Source of the DNA: Cyanophora paradoxa
Taxonomy: Eukaryota; Glaucocystophyceae; Cyanophorales; Cyanophoraceae
Assembly: GCA_004431415.1 (NCBI GenBank)
Contig: QPMI01000603.1
Location: 1-64,000 of the forward strand
Direction: 5' to 3'
DNA: 64,000 nt
The translations under genes were made by a program, and so were the position numbers. This document shows, one piece after another, positions 12,161 to 22,456 of this stretch. Numbering within the stretch: the stretch's first letter is position 1; every line of letters begins with the position of its first letter. The notes beneath the pieces are model-generated. The model was not told the origin of the DNA and made no database searches. It saw nothing but the letters and a program-made list of their open reading frames with translations.

Positions 12161-12233
12161 ACACATATGAATATTCATATTTTAATCCCTCGGCGTTCCG
12201 CCTCAGGATTAAAATATGAATATTCATATGTGT
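12161..12233. repeat. Terminal palindrome (hairpin), left end
   Basis: Perfect 28-bp arms (12161-12188 and 12206-12233) enclose a 17-base GC-rich spacer (12189-12205) that contains its own GGCG/CGCC mini-stem. Each arm also holds the palindrome ATATGAATATTCATAT, so a branched fold-back is possible. The same structure, in the same orientation relative to the end, lies at 50946-51018. Confidence 0.9.
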
Positions 12234-12760
12234 GATTCGATGTTATATCAATAAAATCGATTAATTTATTTGAATTTTCACATGAATTTTCATATTTTTA
12301 TATGCATTTTCAATTAATTTAATCGATGTTATATCGATAAACTCGATTAATCGATATTGTATCTTAATTGTAGTTAATCGGAATTATATCAATAACTTCG
12401 ATTGATCTTAATTGAATCCTAATTGAATCTAATCGGAATTATATCAATAAATTCGATTAAATCATGTTCTTTTCCGATTAAATCAATTAAATATTTAATT
12501 TTGTTACCATAAGTGGTCTAAGTTGACTCACTTTTCATAAACATTTTGAACTCTTAGTCTCCATGAATTTCTTAAGATGACTCAACTTAGTCAACTTAGT
12601 CAACTTTGTTACCATAATCAATCAGGGTGGACTCACTTTTAGATCAACTTTGAAATCTCAATCAAAATCAACTTATATTTCAAAAGTGGATCTTCTAAGT
12701 GGACTCAAAATGTTCACTTTGTGATACATGTTAGCTCAAATCCTTACTGTTTATGGTCAG

Positions 12761-12870
12761 GGTTGACTAAGTGGGGGGAGTTGACACATTTTTTGAAATC
12801 CTTTTTAGAAAACTTTAGGTCCCAAATATTTCCTGTGAAATTTGAGTCAACTCAACCCACTTAGTCAACC
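12761..12870. repeat. GTTGACTAAGTGGG inverted module, left TIR copy
   Basis: An inverted pair: GGTTGACTAAGTGGG at the left edge and CCCACTTAGTCAACC at the right edge, about 80 bases apart. The same module is found at 18976-19081 and 50310-50418. It may be a protein-binding or origin element; no function is demonstrated. Confidence 0.7.
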
Positions 12871-12988
12871 CTTGCATTGAATTCGTAACAAAATCCATAT
12901 ACTATTACTACTTTTACGATTAATATGAGTCAACCTTGAGTCCACTTAAATATAAATATAATATAATAGGGGAATCAAGGGAGATGCT

Positions 12989-13879
12989 TACTAAATGCAG
13001 TGTTAGATTGATGATTTCACATATGTAATCACGATTATCTCTAAAGTAGATTTGGGTTGATTATTCGATGTTATCAGGTGATTGAGTTGATAAGTATTTG
13101 ATGTAGATCTTTAACTCTTTCGTTATAATCGAATTTAATCGAATTAGTTTTGAATTTTCAAAATCGGTTTAATCGTAATAGCGATGTATACACATCGAGA
13201 TTCGTAGATGTGATTGCAATTTATTGTTATGTATGATATTGGTGATTATATTGAATCGTTGGTGTATCGATTTGATAACTTCCTGGTGATCTGTATTAAA
13301 AACTCACGTTTAATGGATTTTAATCGAATTTAAAATCAAAATTCAAAATCGGTTTCATCGCGATTTGGAGTCACAGGTATCGAAAATCCTAGATGTGATA
13401 GTAGCGCTGTGACCGCCTTAAAATGCTCGATTTTATGACGTTTTAAGCGCATCGATTTGAGCATGTGGTGTTGAGATATCGTAGCAAACGTGAATAGTGA
13501 GTTTCTAGACGGGTACAGCATTAATCTAGAAAAAACCGCGTTTTTTTTTACTTTTCAAGTTTCACGGCGAACGAAGTAAAGGTTCCCGGTCGGATTTGAA
13601 CCTCGTAGTTCTGAGTCAGTAATCTAGCGCTTTATTCTCTGAGCCAAAAACGGCTTGCCATCTAGTCGACTCCTGGGCTAGTGTTTCACCAAGTCTACTA
13701 TGGCAAGTGACTTTTGCATCTTCAAACTGTTATATCTCATCACCAGATCATCAAAACGCAACGTTCTGCATATCGCTGTGAAGCGCTTGATAAGATCTAC
13801 AAGACTATGTGTATATCATGTGCATATATGTATATCAGTCATACATATATTTGGAAAAAACGAGTTTTTGCCTAGCAAA
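12989..13879. other. AT-rich non-coding stretch between TIR and integrase
   Basis: No credible gene. A segment around 13130-13215 and another around 13310-13400 resemble each other: both carry TTTAATCGAATT, AAAATCGGTTT and TAGATGTGAT. A tRNA-like sequence lies on the minus strand near 13580-13653. Confidence 0.6.
13580..13653 (-). tRNA. tRNA-like sequence (probably degenerate)
   Basis: On the minus strand there is a B-box match GGTTCAAATCC (13592-13602) and an A-box-like TGGCTCAGAGAA (13635-13646) at tRNA-like spacing. The T-stem has about three mismatches and the acceptor strands do not pair well, so a functional tRNA is doubtful. It may be a tRNA relic or a Pol III-type promoter. I assign no anticodon. 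Confidence 0.25.
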
Positions 13880-15265
13880 CTAGCTAGTTTTGGTCCTTTC
13901 TCTTAGTGTTCTCTGAGGTTTAGGGGCTGTATATGACTCCTTAGTAGTCTGAAAGTCATTATACCATCTCTGGCTATTAACCTCAGAAAGTTTCTGTGTC
14001 CCTGCTATAGTGAGCTTTTTGAGTTCCCTATTAACCTTGCCAGTCTTCTCCTTTCTAGCCTCTATCAAAGGCTTATCTGGGACTTCATTAGCAGCTTCTA
14101 TGCCTTCTCTCCTTATAGCAGCATCAACCTTGGCTTCCTCTTTGGCTTGCTCTAATGCATCCACTGTAGGTGTTTCCAGATACTCAACTGAATTCACAGG
14201 TAACAGCTCATGGAAAGCAAACCTGTTTTCTATGATCTCACCAGTGGGACTCCTTAGCTTAAACTTAAAGCCTTCCCTACTATCAACAGTGTAAACCATC
14301 CTAGACCAATTGTTACCCTGTTTAGCAAAGGGGTTCTTCTCAACTTTCACTCTAACAAACATGCCAGGCTGCATGGTATCAAGGTAAGCTATTGATTTCT
14401 TGAATCTTTCATCTTCTAATCCCACTATATACCTATAATGCTCCTCTGTAGTTTCGCCTGGCTTCATCTTAGTAGCTGAGTGAACTGTATTATTGTAATT
14501 ATACTCAATATCACCTAACACATCAAAGAATCTAGCTGTGTTATTAGCTATGCAATAGTTTGTGATCAGTCTCTTAATCTGCTTGTTAAAGGCTTCAATT
14601 CGACCTTGGCTTCTATGGTCAGCAGTTCCACTCACTTGGTGTTCTATGAATTTACTAGATAAATACTCCTGGAATATTCGATTTTGGAATTCACTCCCAG
14701 CATCTGATTGAACTTTTACTATGGGTCTTGCCACTCTCATTTCAAGCTGTTTAAATGCAGCTAATGTAGTGAGAGCTGATTTATCCCTTATAGGTATGAT
14801 ATACCCAGTTCTCAGTGTAGATTCCATTGCAGTCATAAAGGTATCATAGCCATTGTTTTGTTTCTTATAAGCTGGGAAAAAGAGCAAATCAATCACATAG
14901 GTATCAAGGGGTTGCCTAATTGGGACCATGGGATCTCTCTTCCTAGATATAGCAGGTGCATTGATCTGAACAACTTCTTGTTTTTTATAGAACTCTTGCA
15001 ACTGCTTATAGGATTCATCAGGTAACTCAGCCCTCATAGCTTGAAGCCCTTTGTAACCAGTTCTCACATCATAGAATCTCTTGGCAATCTTGCTGGTTTC
15101 TTTCACTGCAATAGCAACTGGGATCTCTACTGGGACAAGCTCTTTCATCTCTGACTTTTTTACAATTCGAGATTCTCCCTTTTCCTCCTTGGGAACTGTG
15201 ATAGGCAGTAGGTTACCTTGTAGTTGCTCAGTGGTTCTCCTAACTATTCTTCCAGTTGCTGGCAT
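13880..15265 (-). CDS. DDE (rve) integrase of the outer PLV
   Basis: A 461-aa retroviral/Polinton-type integrase that would cut and join element ends to the target. The catalytic triad is visible as D126 (TYVIDLLFF), D188 (VQSDAGSEF) and E224 (GRIEAFNKQ), with exactly 35 residues between the second Asp and the Glu (DD35E). The N-terminal 110 residues are basic. The C-terminal part (about 300-400) has a small beta-rich segment (PGMFVRVKVEKNPF...YTVDSREGFKFKL) in the position of SH3/chromo-like integrase tails. The frame is open throughout. It lies just downstream of the PolB gene (3 bases apart) on the same strand. The 6-bp target duplication at the element ends fits this enzyme class. Confidence 0.9.
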   Translation of the reverse strand: MPATGRIVRRTTEQLQGNLLPITVPKEEKGESRIVKKSEMKELVPVEIPVAIAVKETSKIAKRFYDVRTGYKGLQAMRAELPDESYKQLQEFYKKQEVVQINAPAISRKRDPMVPIRQPLDTYVIDLLFFPAYKKQNNGYDTFMTAMESTLRTGYIIPIRDKSALTTLAAFKQLEMRVARPIVKVQSDAGSEFQNRIFQEYLSSKFIEHQVSGTADHRSQGRIEAFNKQIKRLITNYCIANNTARFFDVLGDIEYNYNNTVHSATKMKPGETTEEHYRYIVGLEDERFKKSIAYLDTMQPGMFVRVKVEKNPFAKQGNNWSRMVYTVDSREGFKFKLRSPTGEIIENRFAFHELLPVNSVEYLETPTVDALEQAKEEAKVDAAIRREGIEAANEVPDKPLIEARKEKTGKVNRELKKLTIAGTQKLSEVNSQRWYNDFQTTKESYTAPKPQRTLRERTKTS

Positions 15266-15268
15266 CTC

Positions 15269-18200
15269 TTAATTAAAAGGAACAGAATTAATACCATCTG
15301 GTAAGATGTATCTCTTTGCATCAAAGCAGTTTAGGGCAACCCTTCTACTCACAGTGTCTATTATTGTGTGATCTGCCCTTCTTTTCTGCTTTGCAGTCAC
15401 AGTCTTGCTGATACCTGCAAATAAACACTGTTTAAAATCATTAAATTGGAGTTCCTCAGTTGAAGTCCCAGAGAGCTTACTCCTCTCAATCTCAGCAGTT
15501 CTGAAACTGTAAACTTTAGCTCTCAGACCCACATACTCCAATATAGCAGAGCCAGGCATTTCATTTTTGTATTTACCTGGGGTCATTCTGGAATCACCTC
15601 CAAGGTCTAATGCATAGGATATATTCTCTATATCTTTTGTAGGGTCTTAGATTCGATATATAGACAAAAGGAGTCAGTATCATGGAATAGTAACTTTGCT
15701 TTTGTCCATTGGGACCTTACAGTATCATAGAAGAACTTGTAGTTATGCAGTTTGGCTGCATCCAGAACATAAGCCCCAATAGCAACTGGCTTATCTAGCT
15801 TCACATGCTTTGTGTAAAACTCAAAGGCAACTGCTTTTTCGTTTATGGGACTTGTTGATTTCACCAATGGGGAGGCTGCATATTTCATAAACAGTTTCTC
15901 ACTGTTTGCAATCTTAACCACAGATCTACCTCTGCAAGATTCAATGCATTTCCCATAGATTGAGTTATTCATGAGTTTATAGAAATCAGCCTCGAATTTA
16001 TTCACTGCTTTCCTTCTCATCTCAGTATTCAGCTCAATGTAGGGTTTCATTACAGGAGCCACAGTAAATGATAGGACCCTGTGAACCTTCTTTAGTTTCA
16101 CCCCTTTGTCCAACAGATACTGTAGAAGAGGCTCAGAAATCACATAGTTGGTCACAGAACCAAAGGTTGCAGTTAGCTTAGGGGTCTTATCAAGCTCTTC
16201 TCCTGAGAGATCTAATAGGCTCTTTTGATATTGTGATAATTCTGCATATTCTACTATTTTCTTGTTAATAATTAGGGGAAATCACTGTGGTCTAGATATA
16301 GCCTAATTGGGTAATCCAGATCAACTTCCAGGAAACTGGATCTGTTATCTTGTGGGTTGAATTCGGTCTCCCATCTAAAATCACCAACTGGGATTGGCTG
16401 ACTCAAACAGTAGCCATACAAGTTGTTAGCATCAAACAGCATTATATGGGAGTTCTCACCATCAGCCTCAGCATACCTACAAGGCATTGTTGCAAAGCCA
16501 CCCCTGATTCCCCTCTCAACAAATTCGTATTGCTCTACATCACTTATAAGCTCTATTTTTGCCTTGGTGGTCCTAAGCATAGCATCCCAAGATAACCCAG
16601 GTGCAGATACATAATGAACTGGGTCCAATCCATATACTGAGTGTGAAAGCCTTCTGAAAGCCTGGAATTTGCTCATTAACTCATCTACATCAGCAGCCCC
16701 AAAGTCCATAAAATTACTTGCATCAATGAACTTGTAAAGACCCCATTGCAATGAAAGGTATTGATCAAAGTTTTTCGAAAGGATTTCGATTCGCTTTTTA
16801 TCACCCATGCCTGCTATTTTTCTGAAAATGAATGTCCCACAGTCATCCATTTGGTCAACAACCACTGCTACTTTTGTTTGCTTTGAGATTCTCCTATGGA
16901 GATTGCAGTTTCTGCATGCAGGTGCAATGTAATTACCTGTGTGGTGATCATGATCCCTGCATTTGAAGTTTTCCTTGGTGAACCTCTCACTGCAAAGGTA
17001 ACAGTGTTTGGTAGCTCTGTAAATAGCCTTTTGCTCATCTGTGAGTTCATTCATGGGAATATTGGTGAACAGGAAATCGATTAGCTCTCTTGCTTTGGAC
17101 TCCAAGCATTCAAACAGACCTCCCATTGGATCCTGACCCTCAAATCGAAACTCCTGAACATCTGCCCCAGTGACTATTCTAATGTTGACTGCTGAGACTT
17201 CCCTCTTGGATTTCGATGCATCAATGGGGATGCTTCTATGTTCAATCTTGCAGTAAACCACAACAGGAAGCCAGACAGTTTTCCTGAGGTTTTTCAGTCC
17301 AAACTCTATTGTGGTGTCAGGCTTAGGGGTGATTCCCTTTGAGAGTCTCCAATCAATGCATCTGTTTGAGTCCACATGAGCAGTGAGTTTAGCCTCAGAC
17401 CTGAATCGAGATAAGCATGTGTCACAGTAGTGTAACTTTTGATCATTGTATGTTTCATGGTTTACTTTCAATAGCCTTGAAAGGGACATGATTGTAATAT
17501 AGTGACCATTCCCTTCATCATCTTGGATCAGCATGAGATTAACCTTATGCTTTCTGCCTGGGTTACTGGATTGATGCAGGGGATAAATAACCTCTCCATC
17601 GATTCCAAATATATTAATGCTAATGCCTGCATTTTGAGCCTCGAATTTATCAATAATATCAGCATCACAGGCAACAGGGAATGGGATGTTATCGAAATTG
17701 AGAGCCAGCGGATTATAAGCGATTGCTGAGTATTTCCATTTGCGATATTGTGAAAGCTCATTCCTCTTATGGGAGTTTATCGCTTTTCTGTGAATATATG
17801 CCAAAATTGCATTTTCGAAGCAGGAATCATCAATATTTCGAATATTCACAGTGGCTCTCTTCCTAGCAATCCACTCTGGGGTTTGTAGAAAGCATCCACC
17901 AGTTGGAGCATAACTCATAATAGCCACTCTGAGTATTTCGATTCTTTCCAAGCGATAGCTATCAACCACATTCATCTGCTCTTGACACATTTGGGCTGCT
18001 TTATTCAGCTCAGTTCGAATATTTCTCGACCTGGTTAATACAAAATAATCACTGTAAATGTATTTCGATATCCAAACCTGCGGATTGCTGACTTTTACGA
18101 ACTTGCAGATAAAAGACAAGCGAACCTTGATTGCCCTGAATTGATCTAAACCCTGCTTTAATCGATTAGGAAGGGATGTAGCAATTCTGTCCAGGAATTC

Positions 18201-18512
18201 AATCACATCTACAACAACTTCCCTTCTGGCTCTGTAAGTGAGCCAGCGATATAATTCATTCATGGCTGTTCCATCTTCTGCCTCAGGTTCTATTTGCCTT
18301 AGGCGATCCAGTTCATCCAAGGTTTCAATTTTATCATATAGGTTATTTGCTTTTCTGGTTAATCTGGCTAAAGTGGGTCTACCCTTTGCAATTAAATCTA
18401 TTTCCCGGTCATATTCAGCCTCTGTAATTTCATGGGCTGCATAAAGTGTTCCCAGCAATCCCATGAGTTCCCATTTCTTCTCCCTTATGAGTTTGTTGGT
18501 AATTCGGGGCAT
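15269..18512 (-). pseudogene. Protein-primed DNA polymerase B, frameshifted (outer PLV)
   Basis: The gene is spread over three frames: 16272-18512 (746 aa, N-terminal), 15628-16155 and 15269-15586. The breaks lie near 16262 (a C run before TAATTA) and near 15635. Polymerase motif A (DANNLYGYC), motif B (KLMNNSIYGKC) and motif C (HDTDSF) are present, as are an N-terminal C2H2-like finger (CDTCLSRF...H) and an HNH/endoVII-like zinc motif (CRDHDHHTGNY). Compared with the intact PolB at 35399-39367, the exonuclease region is degraded: YADFE-type Exo I reads YCKIE, the Exo II Asn and Asp are replaced (VDQMDDC), and about 90 residues before the Exo III position are missing. It is homologous to the nested PolB but clearly diverged. 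Confidence 0.88.
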
Positions 18513-18573
18513 TATTCCTAACTTGTTCCTATTCTAAGGGGATATTTTATTTTAGAGCATTTTAAACGCATTT

Positions 18574-18924
18574 TCAAAATATTTTAATGGATCCATTGGC
18601 TTCCTCTGAATGGAATCGCAAAAACCTATTAATCCTAAATCGGGATTTCGGTTTTTGTAAATTGACTATCCAAGGTTCAAAGAGATACATGTAATATGCT
18701 TCTCTGTTCATTAGGTCTTCATGCCCACCCTTCTTACTTGAGTACAGGACTGAGAACTTCACATCAGAAGCCTTGCATAGGTCTGCTGTAGATGGCATTT
18801 GACCTGATTTGTGTTGTCGCCATCTTTTTTGTAGTGGCTGTGAGGTTCTCCCTATGTAGAGTTTGTTCATTTCCTCACTTTCAATCATATAGATTGATCC
18901 AGAATCATGATCTGTTCCAGTCAT
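18574..18924 (-). CDS. GIY-YIG nuclease domain protein
   Basis: A 116-aa single-domain protein. The GIY part reads GSIYMIES and the YIG part LYIGRTSQPLQKRWRQH, with the conserved Arg and His-containing helix. The metal-binding Glu is likely in NREAYYMYLF. Such nucleases act in homing, repair or DNA processing; several PLVs and virophages encode one. It sits between PolB and the primase-helicase on the same strand. A CCAAAAAATGATTT element lies about 40 bases upstream. Confidence 0.85.
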   Translation of the reverse strand: MTGTDHDSGSIYMIESEEMNKLYIGRTSQPLQKRWRQHKSGQMPSTADLCKASDVKFSVLYSSKKGGHEDLMNREAYYMYLFEPWIVNLQKPKSRFRINRFLRFHSEEANGSIKIF

Positions 18925-18963
18925 TTCGAACTACTAACATATAAATATATTTTTCTATCTCTT

Positions 18964-18977
18964 AAATCATTTTTTGG
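18964..18977 (-). promoter_or_regulatory. Putative early promoter motif before the GIY-YIG gene
   Basis: Read on the minus strand this is CCAAAAAATGATTT, close to the CAAAAAATGACG motif of the nested element and almost identical to its variant GAAAAAATGATTT at 35345. It lies about 40 bases upstream of the GIY-YIG start. Confidence 0.4.
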
Positions 18978-19081
18978 TTGACTTAGTGGGTGGAGTTGAG
19001 GCACTTTTTATTTCTTTTTATGGCAGAGTCCTCTCTTAGAATCTGTGAAAAAATGAGTCAACTCCCCCCACTTAGTCAACC
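18976..19081. repeat. GTTGACTAAGTGGG inverted module, internal copy
   Basis: Arms GGTTGACTTAGTGGGTGGAG and CCCCCCACTTAGTCAACC flank about 60 bases. The module matches those in both TIRs although it is about 6 kb inside the element. A further GAGTCAACCATGAGTCCACT phrase follows at about 19137. Confidence 0.7.
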
Positions 19082-19167
19082 TAATCGATTAACACACCAA
19101 AAATAAAAGACTGTTTGGGTCTTTTATGATAAATTTGAGTCAACCATGAGTCCACTTTTGAGTAAAC

Positions 19168-21759
19168 CTAAACTTCAACATCAGAATCATAATCTGATGC
19201 ATCAGGATCAGCAGCAGGTAGGTCTTGTTTCATCCTTGGATTAGCTTCTTCCTCAATAGTTTCATCATCTACAAGCTTCATCTTTCTGAATTCCTCAAAT
19301 ACTTGTGGGAATAGGAAATGATAGTATTGCTTACCATTTGTAGTTTTCACTTGGATATATGTCACACTTCTCATTTCAGTATAATACCTGCGACTATTAT
19401 AATCGTTTTTATATTTATTGCTGGTAATGAACTCCTGGAACCATTTCCAGGTTTCCACAAGGCTACCAGACTTGCATTTATTCTCGGAAATTAAGCCTCG
19501 ATCCACAAGCCACTTAGTGAACATAAGGATGATTGGAGCGCACACCTGTTGGGCTAAATAGTATTTATTTGTAAGGGTCTATCAGCAATCCAGTTCACAT
19601 CCTCACAGTCAACTTTGGTTCTCAAATAGTGGGCAATGTTTCGAATATTGCAGTGATCATTTAGCCATTTTACAAGTGGAAGGAAGTATGACCTATCCTT
19701 TGCGAATTTCTTACTAACTTCAACAACCACAAATCGCCTATCTCCAGCTTCAATTTTCACTGGAATGTTGTTATTGCTGGTGAATATAATCCTGGCAAAG
19801 TTGCTTTTTGTGTATGAATCTATCCCTTTGTGTTCAATTACAATCTTATCAGAAGTTATGAGATCTTTGAGCATATCATTATTTTCGAATGTGTCCTTGC
19901 CTGAGGCTTCATTCACAACAATCAAGATCTTATCCTCTCTATTGTGGGCAAATCGACCAAACAGATCCTCTTTTGGCTTTCCAGTTGCATAACTCAGGGC
20001 ATCTCCAAGTATCTTCTTTTGGAAAGTATCAACCAACACATTCTTACCAGTTCCCTGTTCACCAATGAAGATTAAGGATACTCCATTGAGTTCCCCAGGC
20101 TTTTGCAGCATGTGGGCAAACCATTTCAACAGATATTCATAGGTATTTTGATCCTCACCAGACATTAAGAACAAGTGATCTAGGAAAGGCTTAATCATCT
20201 CAGCAGTTACATCCTCTGGAGCATTTTCGAATTGCTGATGGTCAACCTTCATTCCTGGATAGAGGTTGAATACAGATTTGCATTTCGCACTGAGAGTAGC
20301 AGGAGGTGGGAGGAAATCCATGTAAGTTGATCTTGTGGCTGTTGGATCCACAATCCATTTTCTAAATGATTGCTCCCATTTCTCTTTCTCATTATCTGTC
20401 CCCTCATTCACAATCACCTTATGCATCAAATGGGGGAAATGCTTTGTAGAGAGCTTCCCAATATCTTTGGGCATCCAGCAAAGTAGTTGTTCATCCCAGA
20501 GCATCACACAACCAACATTTTCAACATGATGCATTCGAGCATTGAAATACCTCTTATGCACATTGTAATGTTCAGCCAAAGGAGGGATACTTGCAGTCTT
20601 GTAATCGATTTCATCTGTGTCCTCTGGTAGGAATGCATACTTTTTGGGGAAGAGTTCCTTGAAAAGCTCATTGTTATCTTTGCTCAACCAATAAACCAAG
20701 GATTTGAAGGTCAACACTTTGCCAGGCTCAGCCTTCTTCTTGCTTCTGCGAAGCTGTGTAAACTTCTCCTGGCATTCATCATAATCATACTTGTCACTCT
20801 GTTCTGAGAATTGGTGGAAGAGTTCAGCTTGCATTTTAGGGGTGAACTTGTTGTCTTCCCCAACATTGATGATGACCAGTCCTACATCAATCCAAGTTTT
20901 ATACTCATTAGCTCTCTCACCATTCAGACCCATTATAACACTTTGTAGCAGTTCGAAAGTAACAGGATTTTCGGGTTCAGTGTCTTTTTCAGCTTCTACC
21001 TTCTCAGTCTTCACTTTATCACTTTTTGGCTCCTTTTTAACTGGTTTTGGCTCAAGGCTATAATTTGCGAATGCAGAAATATTCGATTCATCCACAAGTT
21101 TAGTAGAAGCTGAGAAGAAAGATACAAAGAAGTCCTCATTTCGCATTAACACTTTGTCACAGTCAACGAATTTCTTAAAGCAAACGTTTTTATCAACATC
21201 TTTCTTTGATTTATTTTGAGCATCCAGAGTCTCACCTTTGCAGCAATTGAGGCAGATAAGGTTCTGTGTGGAGCTGTAAACTCCACTGTCATAATCCTCA
21301 TTTTTCACCAATCCCATAGCTTTGAAAAGCTTGGGATATCTTCATGTTTGCATGCAAGCGATTTAATGATAAAGTGGGCTGAGATCTTGAACTTGGTGAC
21401 ATCCTCCTTGATCAAATAAACCCTTCTATGGCGAACTGCAACAGCAATATCGTTAATCGAAGTGGTCCAGATCGCTTCCATAGCTTATCTCTCATCTCTC
21501 TTACAACAGTTTCCGCCTCAGCATAGTTTTCAGCAATGTTCTCCTTCAAATCAGCGAATTTATCCAGGTCCAGGTAAACTCTGGTGACTTGTTCAGGCTG
21601 AATGCATTCAGCCCAGGTCTTAACCTTGCTATTATCAATGGCTTCAAGGGCATCTTCAGCAGAATCAAATACATGGGTGACCTTGTTGCGATCACCAATG
21701 AGAGTACTAAGGAATGTAGCATTTTCAACAGGGGTGGCGAATTTCTCGATTTTGTTCAT
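19168..21759 (-). pseudogene. Primase / superfamily 3 helicase, frameshifted
   Basis: A replication protein now split over frames at 21412-21759, a short piece at about 21330-21460, 19554-21317 and 19168-19545. The N-terminal piece carries RVYLDLD, the metal-binding motif style of archaeo-eukaryotic primases. The 587-aa middle piece has a PriCT-2-like region (TWIDVGLVI...KYDYDECQEKF, its residues 141-186) and an SF3 helicase core: Walker A GEQGTGKN (419-426), an acidic NEA motif in VVNEASGKD, and sensor region FTSNNN...EAGDRRF. Breaks lie near 21460, 21325 and 19558; sequence on both sides continues sensibly in another frame. In related viruses this protein unwinds and primes viral DNA. Whether the breaks are real or sequencing errors cannot be settled from this copy. 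Confidence 0.87.
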
Positions 21760-21920
21760 TTTCGATTTTGGGGGACTTCTACCTTTAACGAAGAAAATAA
21801 TTTCGGAAGGAGGAATTGTCTTTTATATATATCCTATTATTTGCCAAGTCCTTAAGTAGTTTTGGGTCGGGATACTGTCTCGATATATAGGTACAGTTTT
21901 AAAAAAGAGGGAAGAAAGCT

Positions 21921-21934
21921 GTCATTTTTTTGCC
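21921..21934 (-). promoter_or_regulatory. Putative early promoter motif before the primase-helicase
   Basis: On the minus strand it reads GGCAAAAAAATGAC, a one-base-longer A run than CAAAAAATGAC. It lies about 160 bases upstream of the helicase start codon, farther than the other examples. Confidence 0.3.
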
Positions 21935-21977
21935 TCCGATCAAATCGATTTCTACAAAATTTGTTTCGATCGAGAAT

Positions 21978-22304
21978 TTATTCTTCGATATATTTCCGAG
22001 GTCTTCCAACCGGTTTATGCTCTTTGGGTTTCTTGGGCTGTTCATCTTTCTTCTTGTGGTAATATTCCAGCGCTTTTGCCTTTTTCTGCTCGCGATATTC
22101 TTCATTTTCCCTGTATTTCCTCTGGTGTCTGAGGGCAATCTTTTTGAGTTCTTCTGGTGTGTGAACTGTAGCGGCTCCTTGGGATAATCGTTCCTCCTTC
22201 TTTTTATGATAGGCTTCGCGTTTTCTTTGGGCATCTTGCTCCCTTTTCAGTCTCAGCTTCTCTGCTTTTTCATCATCTGTGAGTATCTTGCGGATATTCG
22301 GCAT
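21978..22304 (-). CDS. Small basic protein with C-terminal GRPRKY motif
   Basis: A 108-aa, highly charged, Lys/Arg/Glu-rich protein, probably helical (RENEEYREQKKAKALEYYHK). The C-terminus VGRPRKYIEE resembles an AT-hook core (GRP). Two further small proteins share the layout, one in this element (22457-22702) and one in the nested element (34944-35198). A DNA-binding or virion DNA-condensing role is an inference. Confidence 0.6.
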   Translation of the reverse strand: MPNIRKILTDDEKAEKLRLKREQDAQRKREAYHKKKEERLSQGAATVHTPEELKKIALRHQRKYRENEEYREQKKAKALEYYHKKKDEQPKKPKEHKPVGRPRKYIEE

Positions 22305-22368
22305 TTCTCTTTAATAGTAGATACGAAAATAATTTTTCCTCAATACAACCTATCTACTTTTTCCTTAA

Positions 22369-22379
22369 GTCATTTTTTG
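22369..22379 (-). promoter_or_regulatory. Putative early promoter motif before the GRPRKY gene
   Basis: The minus strand reads CAAAAAATGAC, an 11-base exact match to the motif found five times in the nested element. It is about 65 bases upstream of the start codon at 22304. Confidence 0.45.
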
Positions 22380-22456
22380 TTGCAAACACCAGTTCCTGTC
22401 TGTAAACTTTTATAGCTGCCTCAGTAGCATACTGAGACCGCTTTTTCTCAATTATT

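Larger units (their letters stand above)
12161..12988 (+). repeat. Left terminal inverted repeat of outer PLV
   Basis: This 828-bp repeat matches the reverse complement of 50190-51018 with scattered differences (for example CACATGAATT versus CACCTGAATT, and a one-base change in a G run). It is AT-rich and contains many copies of GTTGAC/GTCAAC and of ATCGATTAAT-like phrases. It has no gene. Confidence 0.92.
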
